From the NCBI GenBank assembly GCA_042091375.1, contig JBELHO010000070.1:1-13357 (forward strand): DNA of 13,357 nt. Reading direction: 5' to 3'. The position numbers were made by a program, and so were the translations under genes. Under the pieces are notes generated by a model. It saw only the letters and a program-made list of their open reading frames with translations. It had not been told where the DNA came from and did not search any database. Origin of the DNA: JBELHO01 sp042091375 (lineage in GTDB: Bacteria; Pseudomonadota; Gammaproteobacteria; Enterobacterales; Alteromonadaceae). Numbering within the stretch: position 1 is the first letter of the stretch; the number at the start of each line of letters is the position of its first letter. Positions 1 through 6,769 of the stretch are shown piece by piece.

Positions 1-1
1 C

Positions 2-226
2 ATTAGCACTATTACTCAGAATAACACGAACAGCACCTTTGCACTTAAACCTTTAGCATTAACACCCTTAGCACTAACACCCTTAGCACTAACACCCTTA
101 GCACTAACACCCGCAGTATTAACACCCTTAGCATTAACACCCTTAGCATTAACACCCGCAGCACTAACAACCGCAGCATTATCACCCTTAGCAATAACAC
201 CCGCAGCATTAACACCAGTAACATGA
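2..226 (+). CDS. Possible 3' end of a gene entering from the left, with an LALTP pentapeptide repeat tail
   Basis: One + strand frame is open from base 2 to a TGA at 224-226. It reads a non-repetitive lead (ISTITQNNTNSTFALKP) and then eleven pentapeptides of the type LALTP, AALTP, AVLTP, AALSP and LAITP. All units are exactly 15 bp, so the frame never breaks. Most differences are synonymous (TTA/CTA Leu, CCC/CCA Pro) or conservative (Leu/Ile, Thr/Ser, Ala/Val). A strong + strand terminator starts 49 bp after the stop, which is where a + strand gene ending here would need one, and the next genes are on the opposite strand. No family is recognised and no start is in the window. The alternative is a non-coding minisatellite: a 15-bp period keeps frames open by construction, and two minus-strand frames are open as well. 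The call rests on phase plus the terminator. Confidence 0.3.
   Translation: MSTITQNNTNSTFALKPLALTPLALTPLALTPLALTPAVLTPLALTPLALTPAALTTAALSPLAITPAALTPVT
53..217. repeat. 15-bp tandem repeat array (11 units)
   Basis: There are eleven uninterrupted 15-bp units of consensus TTAGCAYTAACACCC, with a variant class beginning GCAGCA (at 113, 158, 173 and 203). Units 2-4 (68-112) are identical, which points to recent duplication, while the last units are more diverged. A degenerate twelfth unit occupies 218-232, and traces of the motif occur at 3-17. There are no indels between units. It is not a CRISPR, because no unique spacers separate the units. Confidence 0.93.
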
Positions 227-274
227 ACTTCAGCACTTATTATTAGGTATTAGTTATCAGCTATTAGTACTAAC

Positions 275-321
275 AGTCATCATTAACTAGCCATTTATGG
301 CTATTTAATGATGACTTTTTA
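275..321 (+). terminator. Strong Rho-independent terminator, + strand
   Basis: Two 19-nt arms (275-293 and 298-316) pair with a single mismatch around the loop TTTA, and TTTTT (316-320) follows on the + strand. The minus strand has no U-run after the hairpin, so it is built to stop rightward transcripts. No complete + strand gene precedes it in the window, which supports a gene ending near 226. It may also slow transcripts arriving from the minus-strand DUF3379 gene. Confidence 0.8.
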
Positions 322-404
322 TTAACTAGCGAGAATTAACTAGCGAGAATTAACCAGCGAGAATTGACCAGTGAATATTAACTAGCGAGAATTAACCAGC
401 GAGT
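321..404. repeat. 14-bp tandem repeat array (6 units)
   Basis: Six 14-bp units of consensus ATTAAYYAGCGAGA lie at 321, 335, 349, 363, 377 and 391. Units 1, 2 and 5 are identical and unit 4 is the most diverged (ATTGACCAGTGAAT). The array lies directly against the terminator T-tract and ends a few bases before the stop of the DUF3379 gene. The first ten bases of the unit, ATTAACTAGC, also occur in the left arm of the terminator (282-291), so the array may derive from it. Confidence 0.92.
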
Positions 405-411
405 ATTGAGC

Positions 412-1125
412 TTATATTGATGAGCGAATATTTTGAGCAATGCGCTGTTGCCATTGTTGCAACGGCTCAGTGTTATCACCAACAACAATAATCTGCTTTT
501 TGTTATAGTCTTTGGCTACACCTTTTAAGTTATTACTTGCAAATGAGGAGCTAAAGGCCAAGTGATCATTTTGAGGAATAATAAAGATATTAACTGGGCT
601 GGTTTTGCCGCGAAAAATTAGGTGTATGCTTTTCATGCCGTCAAATTGACAAAAATCAGCCATAATTAATTGCCCAAATTTTTCAGTAAAACTGACATCA
701 AAGCTAGCCATTTTGGTGTTCAAAGTAGCTAAGCTAACATTGTCAAGCATATCATTGTGGTAGTAGGGAGCCTCGTGATTAACATGGGCAATAGCATAAT
801 CACCAATGGTGCTATAACTATGAGAAAACTGCACAGAGTGCAATAATGCCCCTAAGGCTAAAGTCACTGAAGCGGCAATGGCTAAGGTGAGTTTACTGCG
901 GCGTCGCTGTTGTTGGTGACTGGCTAATGATTGTCGTAAAATTAATTTTTCAGGCAAATTTTCTGGTATTGAAACCTGTAATGCATCGGCAATTTTAGTA
1001 TCTAATACACCTAGATCGTCAGCAAACTTTTGCTTAGTCGCGTCATCTTTTATAGCTTTGAGTATATCAGCATCCTTAGTATTGGGATCTGCATACATAG
1101 CTCGTCTGAATTGCAAATCATCCAT
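412..1125 (-). CDS. DUF3379 family membrane protein, probable anti-sigma factor
   Basis: This 237-residue protein fits the DUF3379 family, which in Alteromonadales and Vibrionales is encoded directly after an ECF sigma factor. It has a cytoplasmic N-terminal part (about 1-75) that ends in a basic stretch (QQQRRRSK). One membrane helix follows (about 78-97), then a periplasmic C-terminal domain of about 140 residues with one Cys (159). This is the topology of a membrane anti-sigma factor that holds its sigma at the membrane and releases it on an envelope signal. The role is inferred from topology and position. The ATG start is preceded by GAGG about 9 bases upstream and overlaps the sigma gene's stop by 8 bp, so translation of the two is probably coupled. 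No zinc-binding HxxxCxxC anti-sigma motif is visible, so it is not a ZAS-type protein. Confidence 0.85.
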   Translation of the reverse strand: MDDLQFRRAMYADPNTKDADILKAIKDDATKQKFADDLGVLDTKIADALQVSIPENLPEKLILRQSLASHQQQRRRSKLTLAIAASVTLALGALLHSVQFSHSYSTIGDYAIAHVNHEAPYYHNDMLDNVSLATLNTKMASFDVSFTEKFGQLIMADFCQFDGMKSIHLIFRGKTSPVNIFIIPQNDHLAFSSSFASNNLKGVAKDYNKKQIIVVGDNTEPLQQWQQRIAQNIRSSI

Positions 1126-1633
1126 TGTGTTGACCTCGTTGATTGGGTTGTTTATCTACAGCATCTTTCAATTGATTGCGCGCTCGAAATAATCGCGTCA
1201 TCACAGTGTTCTTGTTCAAATTCAGTATAGTGGCAATTTCTTCACCACTAAATCCGCCTAACACTTGCAAGACCAGTGGTTCACGATATTCTTCTGGCAT
1301 GGCGGCGATCTTTTCTCTTAACCAATGATTTTCAATTTCTTGTTCGTTACTAAGCGATTGTGTATCTGTGATCGAGGTTTCTTCATATTCGCTCATCTCA
1401 AAGCGCTTGCGTTCAAAACGCCGCGCATTTTCTCGTCTGAGAATAGTGATCAGCCAAGGCTTTGCTGCTTTTTCATCTTTTAGTGAATCCAAAGCTCGCC
1501 AAGCGCGCAAAAAGGTTTCTTGCACTAAGTCTTCAGCAATGTGTTTGTTTTTACACAACCAATAGGCATAGCGATATAAATCGCCATGCAACGCTTTTAC
1601 TAATGCTTCGTATCTTACTTGTTTAGTCGCCAT
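1118..1633 (-). CDS. RNA polymerase sigma factor, ECF subfamily
   Basis: The protein is a 171-residue sigma-70 family member with only regions 2 and 4, as expected for an ECF factor. Region 2 (about 12-75) carries the core-binding and -10 recognition segment, including DLYRYAYWLCK and AEDLVQETFLRAWRAL. Region 4 (about 108-157) carries a helix-turn-helix of the form GFSGEEIATILNLNKNTVMTRLFRARNQL. I chose the ATG at 1631-1633 because the homologous part begins there (MATKQVRYEAL) and an AGG lies about 11 bases upstream. In-frame starts at 1687 (ATG) and 1705 (GTG) would add a short basic tail and have no visible ribosome binding site. The gene overlaps the downstream DUF3379 gene by 8 bp, forming a sigma/anti-sigma unit. 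It is separated from the Bat operon by about 200 bp, so it probably has its own promoter. The regulon cannot be read from this sequence. Confidence 0.93.
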   Translation of the reverse strand: MATKQVRYEALVKALHGDLYRYAYWLCKNKHIAEDLVQETFLRAWRALDSLKDEKAAKPWLITILRRENARRFERKRFEMSEYEETSITDTQSLSNEQEIENHWLREKIAAMPEEYREPLVLQVLGGFSGEEIATILNLNKNTVMTRLFRARNQLKDAVDKQPNQRGQHNG

Positions 1634-1787
1634 ATCATTAGAGACCTGAGCTTGACGATTTTTATTTCTAATTATTTTTTTTATCATGAAATGAGTCACA
1701 GCCACGCTATATTACATAGATTAACCGCATTGCTTGTTATCTGTTTGTAGTGCAATAAGTTGATCAAAATAAATCAACAGGTGACAT

Positions 1788-1824
1788 GTTAACCCCGAAC
1801 CGTGGTTCAGGGTTAACAGTTTTT
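1788..1824 (+). terminator. Terminator-like hairpin after the Bat operon, U-tract on the + strand
   Basis: Arms 1788-1801 and 1804-1817 pair over 14 positions with one mismatch, and both ends are GTTAAC. AGTTTTTA follows on the + strand. The hairpin begins 13 bp past the stop of the minus-strand BatD-like gene, where that operon should terminate. In the minus-strand transcript, however, the U-run becomes an A-run before the stem and no U-run follows. It may still end or protect the operon's mRNA 3' end. No + strand gene is seen that would use the U-tract. Confidence 0.45.
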
Positions 1825-1829
1825 ATCGA

Positions 1830-3524
1830 TCAGGGGTTTAATGACAGAATAGGTTGGCTGGCAGCTTGTTTAGTTTGTTTGTTTATTTGCTGGATACTGG
1901 CGAACAGTGCTTGTCCTTGCCAAGCTTGCGTTGTCTTAGCAAATAACGAACGCTGTAGTTCATCAATCGCGGCATTAAAAGCGGTATTTTCTAGCTGAGC
2001 ACAAACTTCGGCAATGGTTGCGCATTGCATTGCTGCGGTTTGATTAAACCATGGCACAATCAGCTCTATCGCCTGCTGTCCGTTGCTTTGTTTACAAGCG
2101 GCTAGCAGAGCCAAGTATGGATCCTTGACGTTAACGGCACGGCTAACTGAGCCCTTAGAGGAAAGATCATTAGCACTTGTAGCGCCGCGTTTATTGGCTG
2201 CTTTTGCTGATTGCTTTTGCCATAAATAACTAGTTAACCAAGCGCAACAAGTGAATAGCCACAACCCCAGAAATAGCCATTGCAACCAGCTTGATTGTGG
2301 CACATATACGATTTGTGGTGCACTGGCAGCGTCTTGCTGGCTTAATACTTCCGCAGCTACTTCCGCTTGGCCGGGTAAGACTGTAATGGTTTGTGCGGCT
2401 ATAGTGGCTTGCTCATACCTATTGGTAACAGTATTCCACCAAGGAATGATGATCTCGGGTAATTCAAAGTCACCCGCCTTACTGGCGACTAAGGCAAACT
2501 TGTATACCTTTTGACTGACTAAACGACCTTGATTAATTCCGGTGTGCAGTTGTGCTTGGTCGGGGTAAACTTTGACGCCTGCAGGCACTGGCATCGGTAA
2601 ATCAGGTAACTGCTCTTCTGATAAACCTGCGGCAGTCAAGGTGATAATGCGGGTGATGGGCTCGCCAACGGTAAACGTATCAATACTGGGTTGCCACTCT
2701 TGATCGAGTACTAACAACTCACTGGGCAACCATGCTCCTTGATAGTCATCAGGCATAGGTTTGACTGTTAAAGTAATGTCATCAGCGATAACACTGATAG
2801 GTTTAGTGTCTGCAAAACTTAAAAAGTTACTGCGCCGGCGTGATTGCACCATAATTTCACCATTAAAAACCGGTGAATTCAGGGTGAATGTGCCACTTTT
2901 CTGCGGACTAATGGTATAAGTGCGTTCAATCACCCGATAACGCCGACCATTAACTATGGTGTCGCTTTCAGCATCTTTGCCTATCTGCTTGATATTGGCA
3001 TCAGCTAAGCTTGGTTCAGTTAAACTGCCTCTTTTTAATTCTGCAGCAAAATGCAATTTAACCACTAAACTGACTTGTTGTTGTACGTATAATTCTTGGC
3101 TAGATATTTCGGTGCTAATAAAAATGTCTTGTTGTTGGCTTAGCTGAGGATCCGTGGCAGCGACAACTTCAATTTGTATAGGTTGTGTGCTTGATTGTTC
3201 AACGGTGAGCGCTGGAATAGTAAAATCACCCGTTTGCCGGGCAATTAACACCGTAGACCAAGTGGTAGTTCGGGTGGTTTTAAAGTTGACCATACTGGTT
3301 TGCGAGCTCACCGAGGTTCTGCCAACAATGAAATCTTTCAGCAATACTGAAGTATCTAATGCGCTTCGGTTAATGTCGTCATCAGCAGTAACTTTTAACA
3401 TAAAAGATTCGTTGACCATTACTGGGTTTTTATCGACGGTTGCTGTTACCGACAAAAAAGCTTGTGCATGCCACGAAAATGTCACTGCAAGCAGTGTTAA
3501 AAAATAAAGAAATAATTTTACCAC
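1830..3524 (-). CDS. BatD-like protein (oxygen-tolerance family), last gene of the Bat operon
   Basis: This 564-residue membrane-anchored periplasmic protein fits the BatD family. A signal peptide covers about 1-22 (hydrophobic core, then AQA and F23). A long, beta-rich, Ig-like extracytoplasmic region follows (about 23-405), then a single membrane helix (about 413-435) and a mostly cytoplasmic tail of about 130 residues. In Bat-type operons BatD accompanies the VWA proteins and probably works with them in the envelope. Its biochemical role is not settled. The start is GTG, lying inside the last codons of the BatB-like gene (7-bp overlap). The signal peptide begins immediately and GGGAGTGAAG lies just upstream, so I accept it although GTG is the weaker start codon. 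This suggests translation coupled to the preceding gene. Confidence 0.88.
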   Translation of the reverse strand: MVKLFLYFLTLLAVTFSWHAQAFLSVTATVDKNPVMVNESFMLKVTADDDINRSALDTSVLLKDFIVGRTSVSSQTSMVNFKTTRTTTWSTVLIARQTGDFTIPALTVEQSSTQPIQIEVVAATDPQLSQQQDIFISTEISSQELYVQQQVSLVVKLHFAAELKRGSLTEPSLADANIKQIGKDAESDTIVNGRRYRVIERTYTISPQKSGTFTLNSPVFNGEIMVQSRRRSNFLSFADTKPISVIADDITLTVKPMPDDYQGAWLPSELLVLDQEWQPSIDTFTVGEPITRIITLTAAGLSEEQLPDLPMPVPAGVKVYPDQAQLHTGINQGRLVSQKVYKFALVASKAGDFELPEIIIPWWNTVTNRYEQATIAAQTITVLPGQAEVAAEVLSQQDAASAPQIVYVPQSSWLQWLFLGLWLFTCCAWLTSYLWQKQSAKAANKRGATSANDLSSKGSVSRAVNVKDPYLALLAACKQSNGQQAIELIVPWFNQTAAMQCATIAEVCAQLENTAFNAAIDELQRSLFAKTTQAWQGQALFASIQQINKQTKQAASQPILSLNP

Positions 3525-5188
3525 TTTTTCTTCACTCCCATACTGCTGCGGTTGCCTTGCCTTTTTTGATATTCTAATTGCATTTTATTTCTTAGTAGTA
3601 AGTAAGGATCATCGGTTACTTTGTTGAGTAGCTGTTGATGCTTTTGCGCGGTTTCTTTGTCTTGTTGAGATTGTTGCTCAACTTGCCCTTGCTGTTGCTG
3701 CTGCTCTTTCTTTTCTTGTTCAGACTGCTGCTCAGACTGNNNNNNNNNNNNNNNNNNNNNNNNNNNNNNNNNNNNNNNNNNNNNNNNNNNNNNNNNNNNN
3801 NNNNNNNNNNNNNNNNNNNNNNNNNNNNNNNNNNNNNNNAACTCTTCAAGTAAGGCTTTATTTGCTTTGGCATCTTGATGATCAGGTGCTTTAGCAATGG
3901 CTTGATCATAAGCGGCAATCGCTTGCTCTAATTGTTGTAGTTTGGCTAAGGCGTTACCTTGGTTATATAGTGCATCGGCACTGTCACTTTGTTGAAAGGC
4001 AGCTAACGCTTGTTGATAATTGCCGGCCTGATAATGGGCACTGCCTTGCCACATGGGATCAGTAAACTGTTGTGCAGCACTGGTGAAGTCTTTTTGATCA
4101 AAGCTTTTTTGCCCTTGTTGATCTTTGGTTTTCCATAAGTCCTGCCAAATATTGGCATGCACTGGCTGTGCCGTATTGATCATTAAACCCACAGGCAGAG
4201 CAGCTAATAATACCCCTCGTCTAAAGTAACCTAGCACCAAAGGTAACAATAGCAGTAATAGATAGGGGCCAAATTCTTGCCATTGATCACCGCTATTGTC
4301 ATTTTCCGATTGCTTGTCAATAGTACTGTCTAATATATGATCACTTAATTCGCTAATGTCACTATCATCATTGCGTAAAGTCACAAAATTGCCGCTAGCG
4401 CGTTGAGTAACCGCTGCTAATCTTGTGGGTATTAGCTTGGGAATAACAATAGCCCCCTTGTCGTCTTTCAACAATTGGCCATTACTGAGTTTAATGGGAG
4501 CGCCAGCAGTGGTGCCTATAGCCATAATATTAATGCGATAGGGATGATCATCTAACCATTGGTAAATATCGGCACTGTCTTCATAATCTATGCCATCAGT
4601 GAACCAATAAATATCACCGCTTAAATGCCCGGCATTTTTTAACATTTCTGCCGCCAATACTAGCGCTGATAATGGGTTACTGCCGGCTTCTGGCATAAGA
4701 TCAGGGGTTAACGACGGCAGTAATAAGGCAATATTATTTACGTCTTCAGTGAGGGGACTAATAGTAAATGCATCGCCAGCATAGGCAATTAAGCCGATGT
4801 CGCCTTCGTTGATATAAGACAGTAGATCGGTGGCTTTATAACGCGATCTAGTCAGCCTATTGGGCTTAACATCTGTGGCGTACATTGAATATGACATGTC
4901 CATGATGATCACTGAGCCTTTGGCTACTTGATATACTGGCTGTGGTAATTTTTGCCAAGTGGGACCTGCTAACGCCAGTACTGCGATGATGCCAACAATA
5001 GCCGGTATGGTTAACGACATGGGCTTGCCTTGTTGGCTGTCATCAATTAACAAGCTACTGAGGTGCTTGGGCAGTAATTGTTGCCATCCAGATTGACTGA
5101 CACGGTATTTTTTTAATAGGTAAATAGCGATAATCACCAGTAGGATCGCGGCTAACCAAAGGGGACGTATAAAGTGAAAATCAGCCAT
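3518..5188 (-). CDS. BatB-like VWA domain protein with TPR repeats; interrupted by an assembly gap
   Basis: The protein has two N-terminal membrane helices (about 9-25 and 59-76), a von Willebrand A domain (about 90-285), a third helix (about 307-323) and a TPR region (about 370-449). A Gln/Glu/Ser-rich low-complexity tail and a conserved-looking C-terminus follow (DDPYLLLRNKMQLEYQKR). The metal-binding MIDAS motif is intact in its first part (D97-x-S99-x-S101) with D198 in FTDG, and the middle position is Ser170 rather than the common Thr. The VWA and TPR parts suggest a membrane-tethered protein-interaction platform for the MoxR ATPase. A run of 100 N (3740-3839) interrupts the tail. The frame is the same on both sides, so the gene is probably intact, but the true length is unknown and the apparent 556 residues should not be trusted. 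The start ATG overlaps the BatA-like gene by 8 bp and has AAGG upstream. Confidence 0.88.
   Translation of the reverse strand: MADFHFIRPLWLAAILLVIIAIYLLKKYRVSQSGWQQLLPKHLSSLLIDDSQQGKPMSLTIPAIVGIIAVLALAGPTWQKLPQPVYQVAKGSVIIMDMSYSMYATDVKPNRLTRSRYKATDLLSYINEGDIGLIAYAGDAFTISPLTEDVNNIALLLPSLTPDLMPEAGSNPLSALVLAAEMLKNAGHLSGDIYWFTDGIDYEDSADIYQWLDDHPYRINIMAIGTTAGAPIKLSNGQLLKDDKGAIVIPKLIPTRLAAVTQRASGNFVTLRNDDSDISELSDHILDSTIDKQSENDNSGDQWQEFGPYLLLLLLPLVLGYFRRGVLLAALPVGLMINTAQPVHANIWQDLWKTKDQQGQKSFDQKDFTSAAQQFTDPMWQGSAHYQAGNYQQALAAFQQSDSADALYNQGNALAKLQQLEQAIAAYDQAIAKAPDHQDAKANKALLEEXXXXXXXXXXXXXXXXXXXXXXXXXXXXXXXXXXQSEQQSEQEKKEQQQQQGQVEQQSQQDKETAQKHQQLLNKVTDDPYLLLRNKMQLEYQKRQGNRSSMGVKKKW
3740..3839. other. 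Assembly gap of exactly 100 N
   Basis: One hundred undetermined bases lie inside the BatB-like coding sequence. The left flank is a run of CTG/TTG-type triplets on the + strand that encodes a Gln/Ser/Glu-rich stretch, a typical place for assembly to collapse. A gap of exactly 100 N is often a placeholder for unknown length, so the missing sequence may be shorter or longer. Confidence 0.98.
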
Positions 5189-6194
5189 TGATGTTACCTT
5201 GTGCTTGTCTTTGCTTAAATAGGTGAGAAAAATGCAGCCAAATAATAGCTAAAAAAGCCAGTGAAAAAGCCAAAGTCAACGGATAATAAAATAACGCAGT
5301 GAGAGGGCGCATTTGTTGCTGATCTTGCTCTACCGGCTCTAATTGGTCAAGTAGTTGATAAATGTCATTCATATCGGCACTGCTTCTGGCGCGAAAATAT
5401 TGGCCATTAGTTTGTTCGGCTATATTGATCAAGGATTTTTCATCGAGATCACTTGATGGATTGACTTGTCGTTGTCCAAACAGCGATTGCTGGATCATCA
5501 CATCGGCTCCAATACCGATAGAATAGATGGTGATACCTTTAGCTACTGCCAACTCAAGGGCTTGCTCTGGGGTGATTTTTCCGGCGGTATTTTGCCCATC
5601 GGTCAGTAACAACAAAACCTTATTTGATTGTTTTTTCTGATCAAAGCGCTTTACTGCTAAGGCAATAGCATCGCCAATGGCGGTTTGTTTACCGACTAAG
5701 CCCAATACCGCTTCGTCTAACATTTGTTGAACTGTGTTGCGATCAAAGGTCATTGGGGTTTGCATATAGGCATCGTCGCCGAATAAGATCAAGCCGAGTC
5801 GATCGCCCACTCTGCGTTCAATAAAGTCACCTAATACTTCTTTCAGCATGGTTAAACGATTCACCGCATTGCCGTTGAGTACCATATCTTCAATTTGCAT
5901 ACTGCCAGACAAATCGACAGCGACCATCATTTCTCTGCTCTCCGTCGGTATATTGACTGCTTCGCCTAGCCACTGTGGTTGTGCAGCAGAAACGACCAAC
6001 AATAGCCAAAGTAATATAAGTAATAGTAAAGGTGAGCGCTTGTTAGTGTCGTTGCCATGACTGGCTTGTAAACCTAAGGTAAGGGTAGGCATACGCAAAG
6101 CGGCGGCTTCGCTTTTGCTTTTAGCGGGCAACCAGTAAATTAACAAGGGAAGTGGCAATGCCAGAAAAACCCAAGGTAAGGCAAATTCGATCAT
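5181..6194 (-). CDS. BatA-like VWA domain membrane protein
   Basis: This 337-residue protein has two N-terminal membrane helices (about 5-22 and 55-72), a VWA domain (about 88-285) and a C-terminal helix (about 304-322), the standard BatA topology. The MIDAS metal site is complete: D94-x-S96-x-S98 (DLSGSM), T171 in KQTAIGDA, and D199 in LLTDGQN. The protein is therefore likely to bind a divalent cation and partner proteins at the membrane. In MoxR-Bat systems it is thought to work with the ATPase and the BatB-like protein; a specific substrate cannot be named. The ATG overlaps the stop of the DUF4381 gene as ATGA, with GGAG 7 bases upstream, so translation is coupled. Confidence 0.92.
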   Translation of the reverse strand: MIEFALPWVFLALPLPLLIYWLPAKSKSEAAALRMPTLTLGLQASHGNDTNKRSPLLLLILLWLLLVVSAAQPQWLGEAVNIPTESREMMVAVDLSGSMQIEDMVLNGNAVNRLTMLKEVLGDFIERRVGDRLGLILFGDDAYMQTPMTFDRNTVQQMLDEAVLGLVGKQTAIGDAIALAVKRFDQKKQSNKVLLLLTDGQNTAGKITPEQALELAVAKGITIYSIGIGADVMIQQSLFGQRQVNPSSDLDEKSLINIAEQTNGQYFRARSSADMNDIYQLLDQLEPVEQDQQQMRPLTALFYYPLTLAFSLAFLAIIWLHFSHLFKQRQAQGNING

Positions 6195-6769
6195 TGGCTA
6201 GCTCCAGATGATAATGGGCTATTTTTCACTGAGCTACTCGTGGCAGTGGCAATTTGTGCGGTATTGTCATTTTGTAGTTCATCACTGTGTTGTGCTGTTT
6301 TGTTATTTTGTGGTGGCAAAGCATGCTTGATCCACAGTTGTGCGGCTTGTTTAAGCTGATCATCTGTGGTTGCTAACTCGTTTTTGGTGTAGCGACTAGT
6401 AAAGGCGGGCTGCGATTGTTCAGCAAAATCACCTTGCTGTTTACTGGGCAAACAGCTGATCATAAACTGCTGTAATTGTTCACCAAATAGCGGCGCTACT
6501 GTCTGTCGGGGAAAATACTGCAATGCCGCCCATTTCAATAGGTTCATGATGTTATCATTTTGATTTACTGTGCTGGTATCCATAGTGTTCAGCATTTTCA
6601 GTGCTTGTCGTTTGGCTTTGTTTAAACGATATGACTTAAGTGCAACAATAAATAACCAAGTAATTATTGCTATCACCAAAGCTGCTAATATCCACCATCC
6701 TGGCGCTAACGGATAATTGGCGATTTGCTCAGGCAAATGAATGTCTTTTAATTGTGCTAACGGGTCCAT
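6191..6769 (-). CDS. DUF4381 domain-containing membrane protein
   Basis: The 192-residue protein opens with the family's recognisable segment (DPLAQLKDIHLPE, then APGWW). It has one membrane helix (about 25-44), a basic cytoplasmic-side stretch (KSYRLNKAKRQ) and a helical domain to about residue 150. A low-complexity Asn/Gln/Ser/Thr tail ends it. DUF4381 proteins are regular members of MoxR-Bat operons in gammaproteobacteria, between the DUF58 and BatA genes, but no biochemical role is established. I chose the ATG at 6767-6769, which gives a TGATG overlap with the DUF58 stop and has GGAG 7 bases upstream. An in-frame TTG one codon earlier is less likely. Confidence 0.9.
   Translation of the reverse strand: MDPLAQLKDIHLPEQIANYPLAPGWWILAALVIAIITWLFIVALKSYRLNKAKRQALKMLNTMDTSTVNQNDNIMNLLKWAALQYFPRQTVAPLFGEQLQQFMISCLPSKQQGDFAEQSQPAFTSRYTKNELATTDDQLKQAAQLWIKHALPPQNNKTAQHSDELQNDNTAQIATATSSSVKNSPLSSGASQ

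Noticed and set aside
45..236. Minus-strand 63-residue ORF of Leu-Arg-Val-Leu repeats
   Set aside because: It is only the reverse reading of the 15-bp array and starts in a diverged unit. It has no ribosome binding site, and the + strand reading has better support.
53..404. CRISPR array
   Set aside because: The units abut directly with no unique spacers, and no cas genes are present.
1634..1705. N-terminal extension of the sigma factor (GTG 1705 or ATG 1687)
   Set aside because: No ribosome binding site is seen and the added residues are low-complexity basic. It remains possible, so it is noted as an alternative in the gene entry.
2251..3507. Several + strand ORFs opposite the BatD-like gene
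   Set aside because: These are shadow frames of a gene with a signal peptide, membrane helix and operon context; none shows a domain or ribosome binding site.
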